Assembly: GCF_026241255.1 (NCBI RefSeq)
Contig: NZ_JAPHNC010000006.1
Coordinates: forward strand, 1 to 64,000
DNA length: 64,000 nucleotides
Direction of reading: 5' to 3'
Origin: Helicobacter sp. MIT 21-1697
GTDB lineage: Bacteria; Campylobacterota; Campylobacteria; Campylobacterales; Helicobacteraceae
Shown: piece by piece, positions 1 to 10,627 of the stretch
Layout of the letters: every line of letters begins with the position of its first letter
Position numbering within the stretch: position 1 is the stretch's first letter
Translations under genes and position numbers: made by a program
Notes under the pieces: model-generated
Databases searched by the model: none
Seen by the model: only the letters and a program-made list of their open reading frames with translations
Told to the model about the DNA's origin: nothing

Positions 1-5
1 ATATT

Positions 6-1102
6 ATGAAGAAAATCCTACTCACAATCTTTGATATAAGCACATTTGGTGGGGCTGAACGAGTTGTTGTGAATCTTGCTAATGCTTTAAATGAAAAAGG
101 ACACAAGGTAGAAATATTAAGTTTTTATCAGACAAATGAAACCTTACCTTATCACATAGATAAAAGTATAAAAGTGCATTTTTTACATAAAAATATATCA
201 GAAATCGCTTTCAAGGAGTATATGAGGAGCGATATTTTAAGAAATTTTTTTTATAGAATCTTTTACAAACATTATCTCAACATACAGGTGCATTCTATCC
301 TCAAAAATTTTGATGTTACCATAGCTAATGATAATTGCTACACACCCTTTTTGAAGCGAAAAAATGTGCGTTACATTAGGATTATCCACGAAATTTTTAA
401 AAAATATCGCTCAAGAAATAGGTATTTTCACACACTTGTCATTCTCACAAAACAAGATATGCTTGCCTATCAAAAATATTACAAACATATAGCTTTAATC
501 CCAAATTTTCTTCCCTTTATACCAAATAAAAATACCGATTTAAGCCAAAAGGTAGTTTTAAGCGCAGGAAGATTTTGTGAAGAGAAAGGCTTTTTGCGTC
601 TCATTGATATTTGGGCTTTAGCGCAAAAGAGAATGCAATCATCTATGCCCCCCCCCCATTACATTCTTGGCAGCTTATCATTGTGGGTGAAGGCGAGATG
701 AAAACACAAATAGAATCTAAAATTAAAGAAAAGAATCTGCAAGATTCTATACTTCTAAAACCCTTTACAAAAGATATAGAATCTGAATATCTCAATGCAA
801 GTATTTATGCGATGACAAGCCATAATGAAGGTTTTGGTATGGTGTTAGCAGAGGCAAGTTCTTATGCTCTCCCTTGCATTGCCTTTGATATTAAAACAGG
901 TCCAAGTGAGATTATAGAAGATTCTAAAACCGGCTTTCTTGTGCAAGATAATGATTTACAAGGTTTTGCAGATAAACTCATAGAATTAATGAGTGATGAA
1001 TCTAAGCGCAAAACTCTAGGCGAGGCAGCAAAGATAAGAGTAACACAAAGATTGAGTAAGCAAGCCATTATGCCCTTGTGGGAGGAGGTGTTAGGTGAAT
1101 GA
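6..1102 (+). CDS. Phase-variable GT-B glycosyltransferase (family 4 type), frameshifted in this read (OFF)
   Basis: Two overlapping reading frames make one protein. The first runs from ATG 6 to a stop at 701; the second ends at 1102. The N-terminal part has the GT4 start (ILLTIFDISTFGGAERVVVNLA). The C-terminal part has the GT-B donor site: WQLIIVGEGEMK, then NEGFGMVLAEASSYALPCIA, where the EGFG-x6-E pattern binds the nucleotide-sugar. The frames meet at a run of ten C (648-657). Eleven or eight C would join them into about 365 residues, the normal family length; with ten C the product stops after 231. The family transfers sugars in the cytoplasm onto lipopolysaccharide, capsule or glycan precursors. 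Acceptor and sugar cannot be read from sequence. Start and strand are clear; the ON/OFF state depends on the exact C count. Confidence 0.85.
648..657. repeat. Poly-C tract (C10), phase-variation switch of the glycosyltransferase
   Basis: Ten consecutive C inside the coding region. The upstream frame is the phase of position 6 and the downstream frame the phase of position 611. Insertion of one C (C11) or loss of two (C8) would align them. Such tracts slip during replication. Confidence 0.85.
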
Positions 1103-1124
1103 ATATATAATACAAGAATAGCAT

Positions 1125-1152
1125 TTGAGAGAATCTGTGATAGCTCTCTCAA
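1125..1152. terminator. Possible hairpin between convergent genes
   Basis: TTGAGAGA (1125-1132) pairs with TCTCTCAA (1145-1152) around a 12-nt loop. It lies between the convergent glycosyltransferase and cytochrome c genes and touches the cytochrome stop codon. There is no clear U-run, so a terminator role is only a guess. Confidence 0.3.
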
Positions 1153-1475
1153 GGACGATAAAGATACATATAAATGGCTGTAATCTCTTCATCAGTGAGA
1201 AAATATATAGGCATAACTCCCTTTTGTGTATGAAGTGCTTTGGCAAATGCACTAAATTCAATATTATTAATACGTGGCGCAAACAAAGTTTTTTCTATAC
1301 CTTTATGTTTGTAGCGTGCTATAACATCACCTTCACCTTTATTTCCGTGGCATTTATTGCAAGCTATACCTCGTGGATTCTCATAGAGATTTTTGCCATA
1401 TTGATTTTCTGATAACATTCCCTCATCGGCATTTGTTAGGCTTATTGCTAGAAGCAATATTAGCTTTTTTTTCAT
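1149..1475 (-). CDS. Small periplasmic monohaem cytochrome c
   Basis: The 108-residue protein has a short signal sequence (MKKKLILLLAISLTNA) and one haem-binding CxxCH motif (CNKCHGNKGEGD), followed by a C-terminal methionine (GVMPIYFLTDEEITAIYMYL) of the kind that gives the sixth iron ligand in class I c-type cytochromes. It would be exported, loaded with haem and act as a periplasmic electron carrier. Partners are not evident. It is divergent from folD, and the roughly 60-bp gap carries promoter-like TATAAT sequence. It converges on the glycosyltransferase. The family assignment is secure; a specific respiratory role is not. Confidence 0.85.
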   Translation of the reverse strand: MKKKLILLLAISLTNADEGMLSENQYGKNLYENPRGIACNKCHGNKGEGDVIARYKHKGIEKTLFAPRINNIEFSAFAKALHTQKGVMPIYFLTDEEITAIYMYLYRP

Positions 1476-1503
1476 AAATCCTCACTTCTTTAATATCTTA
1501 TAT

Positions 1504-1509
1504 TATAAT
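1504..1509 (+). promoter_or_regulatory. Likely -10 box for the folD operon
   Basis: A perfect TATAAT sits 30 bp upstream of the folD ATG in AT-rich DNA. Promoters of this lineage often have a strong -10 and a weak -35. Confidence 0.55.
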
Positions 1510-1538
1510 AGCACAATGATAATCACAAAGGTTTTAAA

Positions 1539-2399
1539 ATGACATTATTAGATGGCAAATCCTTGAGCGCAGTCCTTGAGCGTGATTTGACAGAACAAAT
1601 TGCTGCGCTTGTTTCTCAAGGTGTAACGCCGGGTTTGGCGGTAATTTTAGTTGGCAATAATCCTGCAAGTTGCGCTTATGTGCAGATGAAAGCAAAAGCG
1701 TGCAAACGTGTGGGAATCTACTCTGTTACTCACGAAATGCCTTCAAAAATTACACAAGATGAACTCTTATCTGTTATTGAGATTTTAAATAATGACCCAA
1801 ATATTGATGGCATACTTGTCCAGCTGCCTTTACCTGCACATATTCAGACAAGCAAAGTGCTTGAGGCAATCAATCCCAAAAAAGATGTTGATGGTTTTCA
1901 CCCATTTAATATAGGGCGATTGAGCGTGAATGTTGATACCTTTGTCCCTGCTACCCCACTTGGTGTAATGAATCTCCTTCAATCTTATGATATTGATGTG
2001 AGTGGCAAAGATGTCGTCATTGTAGGTATGAGCAATATCGTGGGCAAGCCGCTTGCAAGCCTTATGCTTAATGCAGGAGCAAGTGTGAGCTGCTGTCATA
2101 TTCTTACACGTGATGTGAAGCAATACACAAAGAATGCAGATATTGTATGTGTGGCTGTGGGTAAAGTAGGATTGCTTAGTGCAGATATGATTAAAGAGGG
2201 CGCAGTTGTGATAGATATTGGTATCAATCGTTTAGAATCTGGAGTGCTTGTTGGCGATGTGGATTTTGAGAGTGTCGCACCTAAGAGCAGTTTTATCACT
2301 CCTGTGCCCGGTGGCGTAGGTCCTATGACTATTGTTACATTGCTCCAAAATACCTATAAAGCTGCAATGTATCGTTTAGAACAAAGGATGCAAGTATGA
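1539..2399 (+). CDS. folD: Bifunctional methylenetetrahydrofolate dehydrogenase/cyclohydrolase
   Basis: FolD interconverts 5,10-methylene-THF, 5,10-methenyl-THF and 10-formyl-THF using NADP, supplying one-carbon units for purine and formyl-Met synthesis. The 286-residue length is normal. The catalytic Tyr/Lys region reads YVQMKAKACKRVGI. The signatures ILVQLPLP and DVDGFHPFNIGRL, the Rossmann segment VVIVGMSNIVGKPLA and the C-terminal PVPGGVGPMT are all present. It starts at ATG 1539, 30 bp after a TATAAT. Its stop overlaps the lepB start (ATGA), so it leads a co-directional run of housekeeping genes. Confidence 0.97.
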   Translation: MTLLDGKSLSAVLERDLTEQIAALVSQGVTPGLAVILVGNNPASCAYVQMKAKACKRVGIYSVTHEMPSKITQDELLSVIEILNNDPNIDGILVQLPLPAHIQTSKVLEAINPKKDVDGFHPFNIGRLSVNVDTFVPATPLGVMNLLQSYDIDVSGKDVVIVGMSNIVGKPLASLMLNAGASVSCCHILTRDVKQYTKNADIVCVAVGKVGLLSADMIKEGAVVIDIGINRLESGVLVGDVDFESVAPKSSFITPVPGGVGPMTIVTLLQNTYKAAMYRLEQRMQV

Positions 2400-3409
2400 A
2401 AAAGTTTTTCAATATATTATGGGCATTTGCTTCAAGCTGGAGCGGAACGATTATTATCGTGCTTATTTTAATATTTTTTGTTATGCAGGCATTTGTGATT
2501 CCTACGCGTTCAATGGTTGGGACACTTTTTGAGGGAGATTTTTTATTTGTGAAAAAATTTAGCTATGGGATTCCCACGCCTAGAATCCCTTGGATTGAAG
2601 TTAATGTTTTACCTGATTTTTCTGGCAATGGGCATTTAATTGCAGGTGAGCGTCCAAAAAGAGGCGATGTAGTGGTATTTCTTCCGCCGCACATAGAAAA
2701 AACTTATTTTGTCAAACGCACTTTTGCAGTAGGTGGTGATGAAGTGATTTTTGATAAAGATGGTTTGTATCTCCACCCATTTGAGGGAGATGAGTATGTG
2801 AGAGAACATTATTCTGGGCAAATTATTGTGGAGCGATTGGGCAAACTTTTTGTAAAAGACCCTTATCGTGGGCAACACCCCGGTATTGCCTATCAAAGTG
2901 TATTTTATAAGAATCCAATGAGTGCAGAGCGTTATTTTGCAGATGAAAATGGAAAATTGTATCAAAGAGTGTGTGTTGAGGGTAATCAAGGGATAAATAT
3001 GGGCGATGGTGAGGAAAGTTGCGAGTTATGGCAGAAAAAATATACTTCAGAATCAAAAGAATCTTTTGTTCAAGATTCTAATATTGCTTATACAGATATG
3101 AGCAATGGGCGAATGATAAGCTCTATGGTTAAACTTGATGGTATGTATTATAAAAAAATTGATGATGATGAGTTTTTTATGGTAGGCGATAATCGCAACA
3201 ATAGCTTTGATTCTAGATTTTGGGGAAGTGTGCCTTATAAAAATATTATTGGTAAGCCGTGGTTTATATACTTTAGCCTCAATAAGGCAAATTCTCAAGA
3301 AGCAGGGGCAGATGAGGATAAAAGCAAACGTTATACAATTCGTTGGGATAGAATGTTTAAAACCACAGAGGGGCTTGAGAGAGCTGCTAGGGAGGCAATG
3401 CCAAAGTGA
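2396..3409 (+). CDS. lepB: Signal peptidase I
   Basis: LepB is the inner-membrane serine protease that removes signal peptides from secreted proteins. One N-terminal membrane segment (about residues 12-33) precedes the periplasmic catalytic domain. The nucleophile Ser lies in IPTRSMVGTL (about residue 39) and the general-base Lys in YFVKRTFAVGGD (about residue 104). The conserved C-terminal box GDNRNNSFDSRFWG is present. At 337 residues it is longer than a minimal enzyme, as in other Helicobacter, because of an insertion between boxes. It overlaps folD upstream and rpiB downstream by four bases each, which suggests translational coupling. Confidence 0.96.
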   Translation: MKKFFNILWAFASSWSGTIIIVLILIFFVMQAFVIPTRSMVGTLFEGDFLFVKKFSYGIPTPRIPWIEVNVLPDFSGNGHLIAGERPKRGDVVVFLPPHIEKTYFVKRTFAVGGDEVIFDKDGLYLHPFEGDEYVREHYSGQIIVERLGKLFVKDPYRGQHPGIAYQSVFYKNPMSAERYFADENGKLYQRVCVEGNQGINMGDGEESCELWQKKYTSESKESFVQDSNIAYTDMSNGRMISSMVKLDGMYYKKIDDDEFFMVGDNRNNSFDSRFWGSVPYKNIIGKPWFIYFSLNKANSQEAGADEDKSKRYTIRWDRMFKTTEGLERAAREAMPK

Positions 3410-3855
3410 AAAAAGATAAAATGACTTATATCATAGGGACAGACCACGCAGGGATTAAGATTAAGGCATTTGTCATTTCTTTTTTGCAACAAAAAGGTTT
3501 TGAAGTTATAGATTTAGCACCTCAAAATGATGAAAGGGTAGATTATCCTGATTATGCAAAAAAAGTATGTGAAGCAGTGGGGGAGGGAGCAAATCGCAGA
3601 GGTATTTTGATATGCGGAAGCGGAATTGGAATGAGCATTGCTGCTAATCGTTTTAAGCATATTCGTGCTGCACTTTGCACAGATGCGTATATGGCAAAAA
3701 TGGCGCGTGCGCATAATGACGCAAATGTGCTATGTATGGGAGAACGCATTAGTGGCATAGGCGAAGTGGAGTCAATCCTTGAGAACTTTATAGGCAGTGA
3801 ATTTGAGGGTGAGCGACACCTTGTGCGTGTGGAAAAGCTAGGGAATCTAGGATAG
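3406..3855 (+). CDS. rpiB: Ribose-5-phosphate isomerase B
   Basis: RpiB (RpiB/LacAB family) interconverts ribose-5-phosphate and ribulose-5-phosphate in the pentose phosphate pathway. The phosphate-binding start GTDHAGIKIK, the active-site loop ILICGSGIGMSIAANR with its catalytic Cys, and AHNDANVLCMGER are all present. The frame opens at GTG 3406 overlapping the lepB stop; an internal ATG at 3421 gives 144 residues and begins right at the conserved MTYIIGTDHAG, so it may be the true start. It is co-directional with its neighbours. Confidence 0.94.
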   Translation: MKKDKMTYIIGTDHAGIKIKAFVISFLQQKGFEVIDLAPQNDERVDYPDYAKKVCEAVGEGANRRGILICGSGIGMSIAANRFKHIRAALCTDAYMAKMARAHNDANVLCMGERISGIGEVESILENFIGSEFEGERHLVRVEKLGNLG

Positions 3856-3878
3856 ATTCTATCAAGTAAGGAGAAAGT

Positions 3879-4232
3879 ATGGAAGGAAGTGTAGGAAATT
3901 TCATTGCAAAATGGTTTTTTTTAACCGGTTTTATTTTATTTGTGTTGTATATGATTGTGCGGACATTTTTCTATCGCTCTGTGGCTCAAAAAGAAGAGCG
4001 CAATTCTGCCTCTATGAAACTCACACTCAATGAAGCAGAAATCCTTATCCGCAAACATCAACTTCAGCTTCAAAGGGCGTTGGGTAACATAGATATTCTC
4101 ACCCAAGAGATGAATGCTTTAAAAAATGAGGTTAAAGTGCTTAAATCGCGTAATTCTCAATATAGAATTGAAACAGATAAATATAAGGCTCGCATTAAGG
4201 ATTTAGAGCAAAAGATTGAAGCACTGCTTTAG
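3879..4232 (+). CDS. Single-pass membrane protein with cytoplasmic coiled coil, function unknown
   Basis: The 117-residue protein has one membrane segment (about residues 13-30, FLTGFILFVLYMIVRTFFY) followed by a charged heptad-rich helix up to the C-terminus (about residues 40-117). This is the layout of a membrane-anchored coiled coil. I do not recognise a family. A GGAG-type ribosome-binding site lies 7 bp before the ATG. It sits between rpiB and apt with gaps of about 23 bp and is probably co-transcribed with them. A structural or scaffolding role is possible but unsupported. Confidence 0.7.
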   Translation: MEGSVGNFIAKWFFLTGFILFVLYMIVRTFFYRSVAQKEERNSASMKLTLNEAEILIRKHQLQLQRALGNIDILTQEMNALKNEVKVLKSRNSQYRIETDKYKARIKDLEQKIEALL

Positions 4233-4255
4233 AATCTAACACACAAGGAGAGCAA

Positions 4256-4792
4256 ATGGACAAGCAAAAAATAGCAGATTCTATAAGAGCAATATATGAT
4301 TATAAGCCCGGAGTTATTTTTAGGGATATTACTACACTCATAGGCAATGCAGAGGTATTCCAAGAAGTGATACATATCCTCAAAAACCGATATGAGAATC
4401 AAAATCTTGACTTTATAGCTGCTATTGAAGCGCGAGGGTTTATTTTTGGTTCAGCTCTTGCATACGCGCTGGGCATAGGATTTGTCCCTATACGCAAAAA
4501 AGGCAAATTGCCCCATAAGACTATCAGTGAAAAATATAGCCTTGAATACGGATTTGATGAAGTTGAGTTGCATATAGATGCTTTTAGAGATAAGAAAAAT
4601 GCTAAAGTTGTTCTTATTGATGATTTAATAGCCACAGGAGGCACAGCTTTAGCAAGTATAAAACTTATAGAATCTGCTGGAGCAAAGTGCGTTGAAGCTG
4701 CGTTTGTTATTAATCTCAAAGGGCTAGAGGGTGAGAGCAGACTTTTATCTCATACAAAAGTTTTTAGTATCGTAGAGTATGAGGGGAAATAA
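4256..4792 (+). CDS. apt: Adenine phosphoribosyltransferase
   Basis: Apt salvages adenine with PRPP to AMP in the cytoplasm. The 178-residue protein has the PRPP-binding signature VVLIDDLIATGGTA (about residues 120-133), the early DYKPGVIFRDITTL segment and AAIEARGFIFGSALA, all typical of Apt. The length matches the family. It has an AAGGAG site upstream and its stop is followed directly by the next ATG, so it is in the same operon as the DedA-family gene. Confidence 0.96.
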   Translation: MDKQKIADSIRAIYDYKPGVIFRDITTLIGNAEVFQEVIHILKNRYENQNLDFIAAIEARGFIFGSALAYALGIGFVPIRKKGKLPHKTISEKYSLEYGFDEVELHIDAFRDKKNAKVVLIDDLIATGGTALASIKLIESAGAKCVEAAFVINLKGLEGESRLLSHTKVFSIVEYEGK

Positions 4793-6987
<2,195 letters not shown>

Positions 6988-8088
6988 ATGGGATTATCAA
7001 TTGGTATTGTAGGTTTGCCAAATGTCGGCAAATCCACGACTTTTAATGCTTTAACAAAAGCGCAAAATGCAGAGGCGGCAAATTATCCTTTTTGCACGAT
7101 TGAGCCAAATAAGGCGGTTGTGAGTGTGCCAGATGTAAGATTGCAAGAGTTGGCTAAGATTGTCAATCCCCAAAAGATTCAGTATTCTGTCGTAGAGTTT
7201 GTAGATATTGCTGGGCTTGTGCGTGGAGCAAGTAAAGGTGAGGGACTAGGGAATCAATTTTTAGCCAATATTAAAGAATCTGATATGATTTTGCATATTG
7301 TGCGCTGTTTTGAAGATTCTAATATCACACATATTGAGGGGCGTATTGACCCGATTAGTGATATTGAAATCATTGAGTTAGAATTACTTTTTGCAGACAT
7401 TGCAAGTTTAAATAAACGCATTGAGAAACTCCAAAGAGAGAGCAAGGCACAAAAGGGCGCAAATGCGCAACTCACAATCGCACAAGAGCTTTTAGCACAT
7501 TTGGAATCTAATAAGCCTGTGCGAAGCTTTGCAAAATGCGAGAGCGAGGAGTTTATCGCGCTTAATCGCGAACTACGATTTTTAACCAATAAAGCAGTGA
7601 TTTATGGCGCAAATGTGAATGAAGAGGGCTTAGAATCTGATAATGAGTTTGTGCAAAAAGTGCGCGAATACGCACTCCAAAATGGTGGCATAGCAATTAA
7701 GCTGTGTGCAAAGATTGAGGAGGAAATGGTAGGTATGAGTGATGAGGAGCGAGGAGAGTTTTTAGCGAGTCTTGGAGCAAAGGAGAGTGGATTAACGCAG
7801 ATTATTAGAGAGGGCTTTGCGCGACTTGGGCTTATGAGTTATTTTACCGCAGGGGTTAAAGAAGTGCGAGCTTGGACGATTACAAAAGGAGATAGCGCAC
7901 CTAAAGCTGCAGCTGTGATACACAAAGACTTTGAAAAAGGCTTTATTCGTGCAGAGTGTATTAGCTATGCGGATTTTATCAAATATGGTGGTGAGGCAAA
8001 GGCAAAAGAAGCCGGAGCTATGCGCATTGAAGGGAAAGATTATATCGTGCAAGATGGCGATGTGATGCACTTTAGATTCAATGTGTAA
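6988..8088 (+). CDS. ychF: Ribosome-binding ATPase YchF/OLA1
   Basis: YchF is an Obg-related P-loop protein that binds ribosomes and prefers ATP. The P-loop GLPNVGKSTTFNALT is at residues 7-21. The switch region VEFVDIAGLVRGASKGEGLG carries the non-polar residue typical of Ola1/YchF, a coiled-coil insertion occupies about residues 130-200, and the C-terminal TGS domain ends in DYIVQDGDVMHFRFNV. The 366-residue length is normal. It ends the housekeeping run that began at folD. Confidence 0.96.
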   Translation: MGLSIGIVGLPNVGKSTTFNALTKAQNAEAANYPFCTIEPNKAVVSVPDVRLQELAKIVNPQKIQYSVVEFVDIAGLVRGASKGEGLGNQFLANIKESDMILHIVRCFEDSNITHIEGRIDPISDIEIIELELLFADIASLNKRIEKLQRESKAQKGANAQLTIAQELLAHLESNKPVRSFAKCESEEFIALNRELRFLTNKAVIYGANVNEEGLESDNEFVQKVREYALQNGGIAIKLCAKIEEEMVGMSDEERGEFLASLGAKESGLTQIIREGFARLGLMSYFTAGVKEVRAWTITKGDSAPKAAAVIHKDFEKGFIRAECISYADFIKYGGEAKAKEAGAMRIEGKDYIVQDGDVMHFRFNV

Positions 8089-8164
8089 TCTTGCTTAAAA
8101 ACGATAGAATCTGCAATATAAATATCATTACATCTCAAGGTGAATAGCAAGTTAAGGAAAGTGA

Positions 8165-9281
8165 ATGCGATATATTATAGGTTTTGTTATCTCTATGGCA
8201 TTAGTGTATGCAAGTGATTTTACTCTGCCGTAATTTAAAGAAGCATTTATGAAAAAGGCTTTTTGCAAGTAAGTAAGGTAGATTTAGGCGGGAAGCTACA
8301 ATGTGAGAATCTTAAAAATATCAATACAATCAAATATAAATATAATGCAAAAGCTGAATCTAAAACTCTTTCTTTGATTGTAGATTCTATTATGAAGTCT
8401 CGCAAAATGCCCCTAAGAGATGCGGAGAATATCCCCATATCAAAGAACTTGCGACATTGGCAAAAGATTCTACACTTGCTAAAGTCTATCTTATGCAATG
8501 AGCGATAATGAACTATCACTCACCTTGCGTTACTTGCTTACGCGTAGCAGAGGAGCAAATAGGCTTTATTTTGACTTTTATGCCTCAAAAAATAAATGAT
8601 AAAGAGGTGCAGTATTTTATGGATTTTACACATTCGCAACCAAGCAAAGAACTTTTAGGGCGGCTTATCGCTCTGGATTCGTATGCTTTAAGTGGTGAAA
8701 AATTGCTGTGTGAGGGATTAAGCAAACAAGATTCTATCTTGCTTGTAAGTGCTTATGCGCATTTTGCACTCTCTGGGCTAAATACTTGCGCACTCAATGC
8801 TCTTATGCAAGCAGCACTTTGGGGTAATGCAGACGCGGCAACTCTCATACTCTTTTTGTTTGATAATGGTATTTATCTCCCCATTAATAAAATAGCGACA
8901 CAAATGCTTAAAATTGCGATTACAAATGGGGATTATCAAAATGCGCTTAAAAATAATCCTATGATTACAAAAAGCCTTGCAGTTACCGAGAGTAATGCTT
9001 TAAGCAATATTTTTGAAAGTATTGCTCATTGGCGTTATGTGGCTTATGGCTTTATTTTACGAGCAACTGATGGTAGATACGCAAGACTTGGTGATGAGGA
9101 GAAAAAAGATATAGCACTCATTTGGTTTAATCTAATAAGTGCGAGTGCGATTGCAAAAGAGAATCTGTATGAAATTGGGGATTCTAAGCAGCAACAGGTT
9201 TATAAGGATATTTTAGAATCTAAAATGCAGCTTAAGGACATTAGAGCATATCCATTCGTAAAAACTTATAGAGGACATTAA
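8165..9281 (+). pseudogene. Decayed gene for an exported helical protein, several frameshifts
   Basis: A signal-peptide-like start (ATG 8165, MRYIIGFVISMALVYAS) stops at 8231. Protein-like sequence then continues in changing frames: 8263-8420 (KVDLGGKLQCENLKNIN), about 8430-8490 (PHIKELATLAKDSTLAKVYL), about 8495-8570 (LSLTLRYLLTRSRGANRLYF), and finally a long open frame to 9281 of helical, repeat-like composition (LLGRLIALDSYALSGEKLL). The intact ancestor would be about 370 residues. The final frame could still be translated from ATG 8508, but its first residues are in the wrong frame. I do not recognise the family. Confidence 0.7.
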
Positions 9282-9292
9282 GAGAGTAAATT

Positions 9293-9310
9293 TTGGAATG
9301 TATTTTGCTT
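9293..9310 (+). promoter_or_regulatory. Sigma-54 (RpoN) promoter of the flgB operon
   Basis: TTGG (9293-9296) and TTTGCTT (9304-9310) place the invariant GG and GC exactly ten bases apart, as the -24/-12 consensus requires. It lies about 40 bp upstream of the flgB start. Flagellar rod and hook genes of Helicobacter are known members of the RpoN/FlgR regulon. Confidence 0.75.
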
Positions 9311-9348
9311 TAATAGTTTGTATAATTTATCTCAAAGAGAGGTTAAAA

Positions 9349-9783
9349 ATGGCTATTGCAGATATTTCAAAGGTTTATCCTATCGTCCATAAAGCGCTTG
9401 ATTATCGTTCAATTCGTCAAGATATGATTGCTTCAAATCTTGCCAATGTTGATACACCCCTTTATCGCCCTAAAGATGTGAATTTTGAGCAATATTTATC
9501 GCGAGAAAATAAAAAAATCTTTGGCGGTGCACCTAGAAGCTATAAGCTTGAACTTGCTAAGACTTCAAGCAAACACCTTGATACAAGACGCATAGATAAG
9601 GATACTGCGACAATGTTTTGGCGCGATGGACATTTGGCAAAAAATGATGGCAATAGTGTGGATTTAGATGTAGAGACAAGCGAAATGGGTAAAAATAGCA
9701 CAATGTATCAAGCACTTACAAGTGCTTTGAAGCGGCATAAGGGTATTTTCGCTTATGCTATGGATTCAGGTAGAAATATCTAA
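9349..9783 (+). CDS. flgB: Flagellar proximal rod protein FlgB
   Basis: FlgB polymerises with FlgC and FlgF into the proximal flagellar rod in the periplasm. The conserved N-terminal helix and motif ALDYRSIRQDMIASNLANVD and the C-terminal helix with MYQALTSALKRH are present. The frame can be read from ATG 9298, but a GAGAGG site just before ATG 9349 (MAIADISK) and the sigma-54 promoter overlapping 9298 make 9349 the start, giving 144 residues. flgC follows after 23 bp. Confidence 0.95.
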   Translation: MAIADISKVYPIVHKALDYRSIRQDMIASNLANVDTPLYRPKDVNFEQYLSRENKKIFGGAPRSYKLELAKTSSKHLDTRRIDKDTATMFWRDGHLAKNDGNSVDLDVETSEMGKNSTMYQALTSALKRHKGIFAYAMDSGRNI

Positions 9784-9806
9784 GGTATAAAATTAAAGGA
9801 GCAAAT

Positions 9807-10298
9807 ATGTTTCTCTCAAGTTTTGATATTAGCGGTTATGGGCTTTCAGCACAAAGAGTGCGTATTAATACGATTTCATCAAATATTGCCAATGCAAATA
9901 CTACGCGCACTGATGAGGGTGGTCCATATCGTAGAAGGGAAGTGATTTTTCGCGCATTTGATTTTTATAAGGTATTAAATGAAAAATTGGGTAAAGATAA
10001 CCAGCAATTACGATATGAAGACCCATTAAATGAGGGCGATTTGGGAAAAGAACCAAAACCTGCTATAATGAGCGTTTATATTCCAAAAATCGTGCGTGAT
10101 GACAGGGAGCCACTTATGAAATATGACCCAAGCCACCCAGATGCAAATTCTGAAGGTTATGTCGCTTATCCTAATGTTAATCCCGTTGTTGAAATGGCCG
10201 ATTTAATAGAGGCAACTCGTGCATATCAAGCAAATGTTGCAGCGTTTCAGAGCGCAAAAAATATGGCGAGCAATGCAATTACAATGTTTCAAGCATAG
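9807..10298 (+). CDS. flgC: Flagellar rod protein FlgC
   Basis: FlgC is a proximal-rod subunit. It starts with the rod signature FDISGYGLSAQRVRINTISS and SNIANANTTRTDEGGPYRR and ends with the conserved helix NPVVEMADLIEATRAYQANV, which packs against the N-terminal helix. The length of 163 residues is normal. An AAAGGAG site precedes the ATG. It is the second gene of the flgB-flgC-fliE set, which builds the rod on the MS-ring before hook assembly. Confidence 0.96.
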   Translation: MFLSSFDISGYGLSAQRVRINTISSNIANANTTRTDEGGPYRRREVIFRAFDFYKVLNEKLGKDNQQLRYEDPLNEGDLGKEPKPAIMSVYIPKIVRDDREPLMKYDPSHPDANSEGYVAYPNVNPVVEMADLIEATRAYQANVAAFQSAKNMASNAITMFQA

Positions 10299-10307
10299 GA
10301 GAAATAG

Positions 10308-10619
10308 ATGGCTAATAAATTTGGTGTGATTACAAATGATATTCAACCTATTGGCACAAGCAATCAGAATTTAGAGAGTGCAAAAAATAGACAAGATGGA
10401 CTTGATTTTATTAGAACACTTAAAGATTCTATTCAAGATGTAAATACAGAGCAGCAAACTTCAGAAAAAGCTCTTGCAGACATAGCAAGCGGACAAGTGA
10501 AAGATTTGCATCAAGCTGCGATTGCGATTAATCGTGCAGAAAATAGTATGAAAGTAATGCTTGAAGTGAGAAATAAAGCAATTAATGCTTATAAAGAGAT
10601 TCTAAGAACTCAAATCTAA
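10308..10619 (+). CDS. fliE: Flagellar hook-basal body junction protein FliE
   Basis: FliE joins the MS-ring and type III export gate to the rod. The 103-residue protein has the typical family C-terminal half: DLHQAAIAINRAENSMKVML followed by EVRNKAINAYKEILR. It follows flgC by nine bases with a GGAGAA site and is followed after eight bases by ftsI, so all four genes may share the sigma-54 promoter. Confidence 0.95.
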   Translation: MANKFGVITNDIQPIGTSNQNLESAKNRQDGLDFIRTLKDSIQDVNTEQQTSEKALADIASGQVKDLHQAAIAINRAENSMKVMLEVRNKAINAYKEILRTQI

Positions 10620-10627
10620 GGGCATTT

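Noticed and set aside
1125..1412. Plus-strand open frame opposite the cytochrome c gene
   Set aside because: The minus strand carries a signal peptide and CxxCH motif; the plus frame has none and lacks a ribosome site.
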